In this document: positions 13,136-22,300 of the stretch, one piece after another
Layout of the letters: every line of letters begins with the position of its first letter
Position numbering within the stretch: the stretch's first letter is position 1
NCBI RefSeq assembly: GCF_964340395.1
Contig: NC_135557.1
Span: forward strand, 6,891,216-6,953,215
Direction: 5' to 3'
Length of the DNA: 62,000 nucleotides
From: Glandiceps talaboti
Taxonomy: Eukaryota > Hemichordata > Enteropneusta > Spengelidae
Program-made: the position numbers and the translations under genes
The notes under the pieces: model-generated
What the model saw: the letters and a program-made list of their open reading frames with translations, nothing else
Told to the model about the DNA's origin: nothing
Databases searched by the model: none

Positions 13136-13142
13136 AACTTAC

Positions 13143-13391
13143 GTAGATCTAAGGGCCTCCATGGACTTTGTTCAGTTGACAGAAATGGTGGTTGTGCTGG
13201 TACATAGGTTGAAGGACTTGCTCCAGTGTTTGTTGTCAATGGAAGTATTTGTTGATCAGTTCCTGTAGCTGCTAAGCCTTGTATAGGTTGGCTTTGAGTT
13301 GAAGTTACACCAGTTTGTCCAAAGCTGTGTATTTGTCCCATTGATGGAATTGATGGTTGTCCTTGGTAACCTTGTGTTGTCACCATGGTAT
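13143..13391 (-). CDS. SUMO-motif gene: third copy of the 249-bp tandem exon
   Basis: Acceptor TTTCATAG (AG covering 13392-13393) and donor CTAC|GTAAGT (GT at 13141-13142) bound a 249-bp phase 1-1 exon. It encodes a Gln/Ser/Thr/Pro-rich segment (TTQGYQGQPSIPSMGQIHSF) with no known fold. It is more diverged than the other two copies (for example QPIQGL for QSVQGL, QSPWRP for KSTWST). Reading past the donor meets a stop at 13075-13077, so either this is the terminal exon when unspliced or a further exon lies downstream of the 49-bp array. Confidence 0.6.
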
Positions 13392-13814
13392 CTATGAAAG
13401 AAGCAACGATTTAAAGTTGTAATAGCTGCAACTGGAATATTTTTTTAAAAACCTTTTTGTCAGATATAATAACTTACTTCTAATATCATAAACCCTGTAC
13501 AGTAATTGGAGGATTCATCACAGATGAATGTAATGATGGTTATTGATGTACAGTGATTGACGGAATGGTAAGATGTATATTCAAATGCTTATTTAGATCT
13601 GCTGACAGACAAGGAGGTTTATGATCTGGTGTACTCCATTGAGTTTGTTTAGTTAACAAAACACTTACCTAGATCTGGTATACTCCATGGACTTTGTTTA
13701 GTTAACAAAACACTTACCTAGATCTGGTATACTCCATGGACTTTGTTTAGTTTACAAAACACTTACCTAGATCTGATGTACTCCATAGACATTGTTTAGT
13801 TAACATAAACTTAC
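13392..13814 (-). other. Intron between exon copies, with 49-bp units
   Basis: This intron separates two copies of the triplicated exon. It holds about three 49-bp splice-donor units (13620-13800) and the phrase GACAAGGAGGTTTATGATCTGG, also present in slightly altered form at 10710-10735. That shows the two ends of the large array share ancestry. Confidence 0.6.
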
Positions 13815-14063
13815 GTAGATCTGGTGTACTCCATGTACTTTTTTCAGTTGACAGAAAAGGAGGTTGTGCTGGTACATAGGTTGACGGGCTTGTTCCAGTG
13901 TTTGTTGTCAATGGAAGTATTTGTTGATCAGTTCCTGTAGCTGCTAAGCCTTGTACAGATTGGCTTTGAGTTGAAGTTACACCAGTTTGTCCAAAGCTGT
14001 GTATTTGTCCCATTGATGGAATTGATGGTTGTCCTTGGTAACCTTGTGTTGTCACCATGGTAA
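13815..14063 (-). CDS. SUMO-motif gene: second copy of the 249-bp tandem exon
   Basis: It is bounded by acceptor TTTCACAG and donor CTAC|GTAAGT, in phase 1-1 as in its sister copies. Its predicted protein is identical to that of the copy at 14335-14583, so this duplication is the most recent. Low-complexity Q/S/T/P sequence suggests a disordered linker or activation-type segment. Confidence 0.65.
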
Positions 14064-14334
14064 CTGTGAAAGAAGCAACGATGCAACTGGAATATTTTTT
14101 TAAAAACCTTTCTGTAAAATATAATAACTTACTTCTAATATCATACACCCTGTACAGTAATGCATCACCTAGTTAACAAAACACTTACCTAGATCTGGTA
14201 TACTCCATGGACTTTGTTTAGTTAACAAAACACTTACCTAGATCTGGTATACTCCATGGACTTTGTTTAGTTTACAAAACACTTACCTAGATCTGATGTA
14301 CTCCATAGACATTGTTTAGTTAACATAAACTTAC

Positions 14335-14583
14335 GTAGATCTGGTGTACTCCATGTACTTTTTTCAGTTGACAGAAAAGGAGGTTGTGCTGGTACATAGG
14401 TTGACGGGCTTGTTCCAGTGTTTGTTGTCAATGGAAGTATTTGTTGATCAGTTCCTGTAGCTGCTAAGCCTTGTACAGATTGGCTTTGAGTTGAAGTTAC
14501 ACCAGTTTGTCCAAAGCTGTGTATTTGTCCCATTGATGGAATTGATGGTTGTCCTTGGTAACCTTGTGTTGTTACCATGGTAA
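14335..14583 (-). CDS. SUMO-motif gene: first copy of the 249-bp tandem exon
   Basis: Acceptor TTTCACAG (AG at 14584-14585) and donor CTAC|GTAAGT bound a symmetric phase 1-1 exon, which can be duplicated or skipped without changing frame. It follows the exon at 14973-15170 in phase. The segment reads TMVTTQGYQGQPSIPSMGQI and continues Q/T-rich. After the donor the intron carries two 49-bp units, then the next exon copy. Confidence 0.65.
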
Positions 14584-14972
14584 CTGTGAAAGAAGCAACG
14601 ATGCAACTGGAATATTTTTTTAAAAACCTTTCTGTAAAATATAATAACTTACTTCTAATATCATACACCCTATACAGTAATGCATCACCTATGTGTAAAT
14701 ATATTAATATGTACCAGTAATACATAGTATGGTGCAATATATCCAATCAAATTGACTTTTGGTTCAACATCCTAAAATCAGCACCCCACCATTTCAACTA
14801 AGTACATAGATAATAAAAATTGCCCTCTTAGTGGCATTTATAATATCTAATTGTGGTAACAATAATAACAGTAAATGAAATGTAATTGCTTGTGATTACA
14901 AATTACATGTATTTCCACAAACATGGAAATTGTGTAAACTATACTTAAATGATGTATTATTCTTTTTCTCAC
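14584..14972 (-). other. Intron of SUMO-motif gene
   Basis: AT-rich intron between the exon at 14973-15170 and the first tandem exon. No repeat or element was recognised. Confidence 0.5.
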
Positions 14973-15170
14973 CTTGTTTTACTTTGCTGTCAAAGACTGA
15001 AGTGTCTTCTTCTTTAGTTATAGCACAGCTTGATTCTGACATTACCTCTACAGGTTCTTGTTTTATTGGTTTCATTTCAACAAAACTTTCCTCAACTCTC
15101 TTTACATCTTGTTGTTCAGGTTTTACTAGTGTGGTCAATGACCATCCCTCTGGAGGTATATCTTGTATTT
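14973..15170 (-). CDS. SUMO-motif gene: exon with two psi-K-x-E motifs
   Basis: A 198-bp exon, acceptor TTACATAG, donor CAAG|GTGAGA, phase 1-1. It encodes PPEGWSLTTLVKPEQQDV, then a Glu-rich stretch with MKPIKQEPVEVMSESS and an acidic EEDTSVFDSK. VKPE and IKQE match the sumoylation consensus (hydrophobic-K-x-E). It ends V-K-Q-G across the splice. No globular domain is evident. Confidence 0.65.
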
Positions 15171-15289
15171 CTATGTAATGAATAAAGGGAAACTTACATC
15201 AACACTAAATATTAGAACTTTGGAACACTAATTTAGAACTATGGAAGGGAGGAGGGCTGGGTGGGTGGGAAGATGGTAGGTAGGTAGAA

Positions 15290-15428
<139 letters not shown>

Positions 15429-15506
15429 ATGGGTAGCTAAGTAAGGTTAAGATAGTTGATATGTAGGTAGGGGAATTGGTCAGTCACTTGTGTTTTATAA
15501 CTGTAC

Positions 15507-16211
15507 CTTGTTTTATGTTTATTTTGAGGAAATCTTCTGTTTTAACCCATGGAGAGAGGTTTTGCCTTCTTTCTCCACTTGGTTCATAGGATTCATCTTT
15601 AACCTCTTTTCCATCAGAAGGTGACACATCCATGGAGACTCCCAGGTGTTCCTGTTTTACCAGTTCATGTTTCACACGTTTCCTTGGCACTGTTTCTTCG
15701 CCTTTGGATAATGTCAGTGAATGCCTACTCTTATGAGACAGCTTTTCTAGGGATGGCACCCCATGGACTTGTGGGACAAGTGATACATCATGCAATTGAC
15801 CTTCGTATTTCATTGCTTGCAACTTGTCAGGAACATAAGTGTGTTGTGATGGCGACTGCATCTGTGATGGTTTATCTACTTGGTACTTCAATTTCGATTC
15901 TAGGGATGGCACCCCCTGGCCCTCTGGGATGAGTGGTCCAACATCAAATTTCCCCTCGTATTTCATTTCTAGCAACTTGTCAAGAATGCCACTGTGTTGT
16001 GATGTCGACTCTACCTGTGAAAGTTCATCTACTTGGTACTTCAATACTTTATACAAGTTTTGAGATACTCCAAGTAAGTACTTCATATCATAACTTCTGT
16101 GAGGTGTATAATCTAGTGGAAGTAAACTGTTAGTCAGTAATCTCTGTGATTTGCTTTGAGATGTCATCGTGGCAACTTTGGTTCCTTGTTTCTTGATTGC
16201 TTTCTCCAGGG
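15507..16211 (-). CDS. SUMO-motif gene: large exon with duplicated 51-residue module and six psi-K-x-E motifs
   Basis: A 705-bp exon (acceptor TTATTGCAG, donor CAAG|GTACAG, phase 1-1) encoding about 235 residues. Two adjacent modules of about 51 residues begin LKYQVD, contain a central Leu-Asp/Asp-Lys-Leu, then MKYEG, and end GVPSLE. They are an internal tandem duplication. Six motifs fit hydrophobic-K-x-E: MKYE twice, VKHE, VKQE, VKDE and VKTE. A basic patch PRKRVKH could be a nuclear localisation signal. These features suggest a nuclear, sumoylated scaffold or regulator. That is inference; I do not recognise the family. Confidence 0.65.
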
Positions 16212-16634
16212 CTGCAATAACCAAAGAGAGAACATCGGTGAGAGTTACATATAGAGATACACATAAGAAACTACAACCTTAGAATGACAGGCATGAAGTC
16301 GAATTAAATTATTTCTCTAAAAATAAAAATGGAGTGACCAAAACACTATTTCTTGGTAAAAATCCTTGAAATTATAATTCCCATATTTTGTTTTTAAGTT
16401 TTGGATGAAACTTAATGAATAACTTAAAATTCCAATATGTAGCACTATTTCAATGATACTTCAATACTCCATAGCATCAACAAAGTATATTGTTGATTCA
16501 AAGTTTAATATGTTTGATATTTTTATATTTCCTGTCCTAATGTCCTGGCCTGACTTCATGTATCTTTTAATTAACTGATTAGTTAAGTCAAACATTTTGA
16601 TGAGGCTTAGTCAGGCAAGATATGACTTTATTAA

Positions 16635-16783
16635 ATATATTTCTAGTTGTGCATTATATATAGTTGTCTGATGATCGCACTATGCGTGAAACTCCGAGTT
16701 ACAACCAAGAAAGAGTTCCAGTACTACCAAAACTATTACGCTCTGCCACTGCGGTATAGAGCACTGTCTTAGCAGATTGATAC

Positions 16784-16858
<75 letters not shown>

Positions 16859-16876
16859 GCACAACTAGAAATATAT
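16635..16876. mobile_element. Small TIR element (MITE-like) with (AT)n core
   Basis: Near-perfect terminal inverted repeats of about 27 bp, ATATATTTCTAGTTGTGCAT and continuing at the left (16635-16663) and its complement at the right (16850-16876), enclose about 190 bp with an (AT)n tract at 16785-16856. It lies in an intron of the SUMO-motif gene and has no coding capacity. It is probably a non-autonomous DNA transposon. Short TA-rich flanks make the target duplication unreadable. Confidence 0.65.
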
Positions 16877-16905
16877 ACTGTATATACTAAATTACAAACC
16901 TGTAC

Positions 16906-17148
16906 CATGTAATTCAATCTTTTCTGGATCTGTCACCAAGTATTTACTAATTCCTAACAATGATAACATTTCTTGTCTGGTATGCAGGATTTGTTGAGTT
17001 CTATCTGTCATCTTCACCACTGCTTGCATGACGTCACACTGCCCTCTTTTCTCTCTTCTACACTTCTTTGCATTAAGTGTTTGATGTAGGTGTTTTATGG
17101 CAACATTTTTTATGTCCAATACTGGATCCAACTGAAGAAATATGGTCT
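16906..17148 (-). CDS. SUMO-motif gene: exon with helical segment
   Basis: A 243-bp exon with acceptor CATTCAG and donor CATG|GTACAG, phase 1-1, fitting both neighbours. It encodes a likely all-helical region: QLDPVLDIKNVAIKHLHQTL, a basic stretch KKCRREKRGQ, then MLSLLGISKYLVTDPEKIEL. The alternation of leucines and charges suggests a helical bundle. No catalytic motif is visible. Confidence 0.6.
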
Positions 17149-17321
17149 CTGAATGGGATGGAATTTTAAAAAAAAAGCAAATTGAAATCATAAGCAAACA
17201 GACAGAGACACCCTCTTCCCAAACACACTAACATACATCAGTGTCTTTACTGATAGCCCAATAACTACATTGACAGGCGGTTTTCATGTTTCCAGACGAA
17301 ATTATAAACGTAGATCCTTAC

Positions 17322-17388
17322 TAGTTTCTGCTGCAGCTTCCAGTTCTGCCCTTGTCTTTATAGAAAGGTCATCTTCATTTCTGTCCGT
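17322..17388 (-). CDS. SUMO-motif gene: 67-bp exon, first of the downstream block
   Basis: Acceptor CTTCTTTTTCAG (AG at 17389-17390) and donor ACTA|GTAAGG bound a 67-bp exon. Read from phase 0 it is open (TDRNEDDLSIKTRAELEAAA) and ends in phase 1, matching the next exon. Because it begins with a splice acceptor, the gene must have exons further upstream (higher coordinates). The nearest candidates on this strand are the SAM/GT exons at 40731-43812, whose last exon can end in phase 0. Confidence 0.5.
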
Positions 17389-17614
17389 CTGAAAAAGAAG
17401 ACAGTATTAAACAGATATTGCTAGATATATTTATGAGTATCTTACAAGTCTTAGCATATTCATAGTACATCAGTAATAACAATTAATGAAACAGTCTATA
17501 CATTTGAAACTAATAATGTCTTGGAACTTATTTTGTTAGTTATGTCTGAAGATTTTCCCTGTTACTATACAAATGATAGTAGATTGTGTTTTATTTTGGT
17601 ACTTAAGTAACAAG

Positions 17615-17945
17615 TAAATTCCTCGGTATGCGCATCACTGGCAATTTGACCTGGCAGGTGCATGTCGGGCATTGTGTACAAAAGGCCCAACAGCGATTGT
17701 TCTTTTTACGGCGCTTAGCTGGCTTCGGTCTTAGTAAGAATCTGCTGGAGAAATTTTACAGGGCAAACACAATCTATTCTATCTGAAAGTTCTCACCCAG
17801 CCAATGATCACTTTTCACATTTACCATCAGGGAAGCGTTTCCGATCATTGATCACAAGATCAGAACGCCACAGGAAAAGTTTTTATCCTTCAGCAGTCCG
17901 TCAGTTGAATGGAAATGACCCATTAGCCAAATGTTCATAACTGTA
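17615..17945 (+). pseudogene. LINE 3' fragment with internal deletion
   Basis: Translated on the plus strand, 17618-17780 gives LGMRITGNLTWQVHVGHCVQ and KAQQRLFFLRRLAGFG, typical of the region after the reverse transcriptase in vertebrate/invertebrate LINE ORF2. From 17786 the frame shifts to SHPANDHFSHLPSGKRFRSL and ends with a stop near 17938. The segment normally between these parts is missing, so this is an internally deleted relic. The tail ends in a short TTATG repeat near 18095. Confidence 0.8.
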
Positions 17946-18361
17946 GTCTTTCTTTTTATTTTATCGTTTTAGTGTCTATCCTTTGTGTGTGCTCTTATGT
18001 TTTTATCAGTGTTTTAAAAATAAACTTTTTAACACGTGAGCCAAAAGAATTCTGATGTATTTTAAATTGATATATTTTTATACATTAGTGAAATAAACTA
18101 TGTTATGTTATGTTGACTCAACATTTGGGTACAATTCGGAACAAATACCATTGACTGGTAGAACATTTACTCTCAAATTTTGGGACAAATTTAAGTGTAA
18201 ATGGAATGGCGATCGGGGGGGGGGGGGTTATTGTCACAAGTCATTCCGTCTATTGTTCATGTTGTTTGTACCTTATCAACCTGTAAGTTAGAGGTACTAC
18301 ATACAAACGTTAATGTTTGGATTGATGACATCAGCCTAGGTGTTTGGTCATCAATTCCATT

Positions 18362-18464
18362 AGAAGGACAGAGTCATGACATAGAAGGACAGAGTCATGA
18401 CATAGAAGGGTGGTGTCATGACATAGAAGGGCGGTTTCATGACATAGAAGGACAGAGTCATGAC
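18362..18464. repeat. Left edge of the 21-bp satellite
   Basis: About five units of TGACATAGAAGG followed by ACAGAGTCA or GCGGTTTCA lie directly left of the BEL/Pao element. They are continuous in phase with the large array that resumes at 26368 once the element and its target duplication are removed. A run of twelve G lies shortly before, near 18217-18228. Confidence 0.9.
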
Positions 18465-19078
18465 TATTACGGGTGAAATTTGATGTTCATTTTGTCCGTT
18501 TCGAACGTGTTAGAAATCAAACAACTTTGACGTAAACAACATACCAACTTTATTTAGCAACCGCTGTGGTCAAACTACAAATTCTACGTCTGTGGTGTCC
18601 ACTGTCGCCATTACAGGGTCCCGCAAAATCTCCGTCGACCAGTCGCTCATTTTATTGTTGTTGTTCATATATATCTCAAGTGTTCGCACATTTCAAGTAC
18701 TACGATTCGTCACAAAACGAAGTTGTCAAAGTTGCGATTCTAACAAAGATGTTCGCTCCAAGCAGAATATCACGCCTTTGCAAAATACTTATTATGTTTT
18801 CTACTATAGATATACGAAACTGTGAACATCTATAAACTTTCAATTTTAGACTACATGGACCCAGTGAACAGTGAACCACACTTACAATGCTTGTTTGAAT
18901 TGCTGGCAAGTACGAGATATAAACATTGATGATGTAATGTCTTAGACGGCAATGCTGATATACGTGTAATAGTGAACTCGCATGCATGGAAACATCAATG
19001 TTGAGTAAATATAGTCAGTTTGCATTTAACACCAAAACACAAAAATACACGGCTCATTTTTCATTTTTGGCCGTAACA
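18465..19078 (-). repeat. 3' LTR of BEL/Pao element
   Basis: A 614-bp LTR, in element sense beginning TGTTACGGCC and ending CCCGTAATA. It carries an AATAAA polyadenylation signal (element sense) at 18549-18554. It is 7 bp longer than its partner because of a TCATTTT duplication near 19060. Short open frames inside it are repeated in the other LTR and are not genes. Confidence 0.93.
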
Positions 19079-19370
19079 CGCCGCCCCTCAAATGCGTCCT
19101 TACGGGTAAGCATTTCCACGAGTATTACAATACTCATAAACAATAAAGTAATAGATGTAACAACCTTTTAAACAATTAAACAAGATTACAGATTTTATAC
19201 ATGCAAGATTTGAACCTTTTTTATCCAAATAAAGGTTTAACTAGAGTTGAATATGCGTAGTGTTAGTTACTCTTTTACTTGCAAATTGCACATGTCCGAT
19301 AAACAAACGTCAAACAGTAATTTTGCGACAAACACATTTTGTCTGATACAGTATAAGTGTCCATTGTTCC

Positions 19371-22300
19371 TTAGTTTTCTTCCTTCGAAGCTTCTAGTAA
19401 GCAGATCTTTGTTACAGGTCTACACACACGTTCTGCGTAAGCAGTCTTCACCTCCACTGATCGAACAGCTCCATCTTTGGCCTGGAAAACTTTCTGTATT
19501 CGAGCCAATGGCCAATACATCCGATGTTGAGACTCATCAAGGAGGATTACTATATCTCCAACCCGGATATTTCGCTTCTTGGTAAGCCATTTTGAACGAT
19601 TTATCAGAGTTGGAAGATATTCCTTTACCCAACGCCTCCAGAACTCATTTACAACGAACTGGACATGTCTCCAACGTCTTCCATAGGCATCTTTGCTTCC
19701 AAAAATCCCTGGTGATGACAGATTACCTTCACCAGGACGCAATAGATCATTGGGTGTCAATGCATGTGAATCCTTACTGTCATCTGAAACAGGTGTAAGT
19801 GGACGACTATTTACAACATTTTCAACTTCTGCAAATATTGTATCCAGTCGTTCATCATCTAGAACTTGATTTCTCAGTATGGACATTAGCACAGACCGAA
19901 CAGTACGGATCTGTCGCTCCCAAGCTCCTCCCATATGTGAGGCTGTAGGAGGATTAAATTCCCATTCTATCTGACGGATGAGTAATTCCTGTCTGGTTTT
20001 CTGGCTGTCATTCCACCTCTGAATGGATTCTCTCAACTCTCTGTTACCTCCAACAAAGTTGCTTCCATTATCTGAGCGGATCTTCTTTGGTTTACCTCTC
20101 CTAGCAATGAACCGTATCAAGGCATTGATAAACGAATCTCCATCCATGGAATGTAGTTTTTCAAGGTGAATGGCTCTCATGGTCAAACATGTAAACAGAC
20201 AACCATATCTTTTTTCCTGTGATCTTCCTCTCTTAACAAGGAATGGCCCAAAACAGTCAACTCCAGTATAAGTAAAGGGTGCATACTGTGGAGTGACTCT
20301 ATCAACTGGTAATACTGCCATTCTTTGATCTTGCATTCTTCCACTTAGACGCTTGCAAATGACACATTCTCGTAATATTCTCTTCACCAAGGGGCGTGCA
20401 TGAGGAATCCAATACCTCTGGCGAAGAACAGACATCACAAATTCTCTGCCTCTATGACAGGATTCCCATTCATGGATGTGTCTGACCACAAGCTCTGTTA
20501 CATGATGGTCTCTAGGAACAATAATACGGTGTTTAGCTGCTTCTGCAATGGGTGCTTTATCAAGTCTTCCACCGATCTTCAGCAGGCCATCGCAGTCATA
20601 GAATGGCTCCAAGCCAAATATACAGCTTTTCTTTGAAACTATCTTTCCTGTTTTCAAGCTTTGTATTTCTGATGCATAGTGCATTTCCTGACTGTATCTG
20701 ATGATAGCCCTCTCAGCAGTTTGAAGCTCTTTTACAGTGAGGAACGACCCCAATTTTGGTTTTCCACATTTCAACCATTCGCCAAATCTTCTGTACCACG
20801 CTACTGCCTTGCGAAGTCGGAACCAATCAGAATAATAATGCAATAGTCGGTCAACTGCAGTTTCCACCTTCACAACAGCTGCACAGGATTTGGTTTCCTT
20901 CTTAACCTCACTGCTATCGTCTAACATGCTAGGACAATATACAGGCATAGATGGCCAATTACCCTCACTCTTCCATAAAAACTCTGGCCCTTCACACCAT
21001 CTTCTTCTCTCAAGCATAGTTTTGGCATTCAAACCTCTCGAGGCATCATCAGCAGGATTATTTTTGGAATTTACATATCGCCACTGTGATGGACTGGAAC
21101 CTCCATGAATTGTGGCAAGCCTGTTTGCCACAAAGGTCTGGAACCGCTTTGTCTTACTCCAGATGTAGTGAAGGATAGTTGTACTGTCAGTCCAGAAGAC
21201 GGATTCCTCTAATGGCATACGGAGTTCATTTCTCAGAAGACTGTCCATCCTTATGGTTGTTACTGCTGCACACAGTTCGAGTCTAGGAACCGTTATTTGG
21301 TGAATAGGAGCCAGCCTTGACTTGGCCATCACCAGTGCACAATGAACTCTCCCTTCAGTATTTTCTACTCTTAAATAGGAAGCAGCACCATAGGCATCTT
21401 CTGAGGCATCTCCAAAGTGATGCAATTGTGCACACATTACCTTACCAAACTCATCCGGTATTAGACATCTGGGTACTTTAAACCTCTCCAGTTCAGGCAA
21501 TCCTTTCAGCCATGTTTCCCACTTATGGCAGTTTACTGGATCTATATTATCATCCCAACCCTTTCCAAGTTTACACTCATCCTGGAAAATCTTCTTTGCT
21601 TGGAGAACATAAGGACTGACAAGTCCTAAGGGGTCATAAACAGAGCTGGTGATTCGTAACAGTCCACGACAAGTGTAGACTGGAGTCTTCTGTCGTATTT
21701 TGATACCAAACATATCTGCTTCAGTATCCCAATGAATACCCAGCGCTCTTTCTACAGGTAAGGCGTCAGAGTCTAAGTCAAGAGACTTCACTTCTTTGGC
21801 TCGTTCTTCAAGTGGTACAGATCGGATAACCTTCTTGCTATTGGAGGACCATTTAGTTAGACGAAAACCTCCCTTGAATAGTAACTCATGTAGACTGACT
21901 ATCATTTCTATGGCCTGGTCATCTGAATCCAAAGACCTAAGACAATCGTCTACATAGAAATCTCTATTGACTGTGTCAATCACTTCAGGTGGGAAGTCTT
22001 GTATGTAGTCTGCTGCTGTCTTACGAAGAGCAAAGCTGGCACAGCTAGGACTCCAAACACCTCCAAATAGGTGTACTGTCATTCTGAAGACCTCTGGATC
22101 ACTTCCTATCTCTCCATCTTTCCACCATAAAAATCTTAAGGCATCTCTATGTTTGTTGGACACCTTCACCTGATGGAACATGCCTTCTATATCTCCCATG
22201 ATGGCAACTGACCTCTCCCTAAAGCGTAGTAGGACACCAATCAGGTTATTAGTAAGGTCTGGTCCCTGAAGAACTTCTTTGTTGAGGGAAGTCCCTCCAT

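Noticed and set aside
18566-18987. Short open frames at 18566-18987 and their copies at 25888-26283
   Set aside because: They lie wholly in the BEL/Pao LTRs, which explains their exact duplication.
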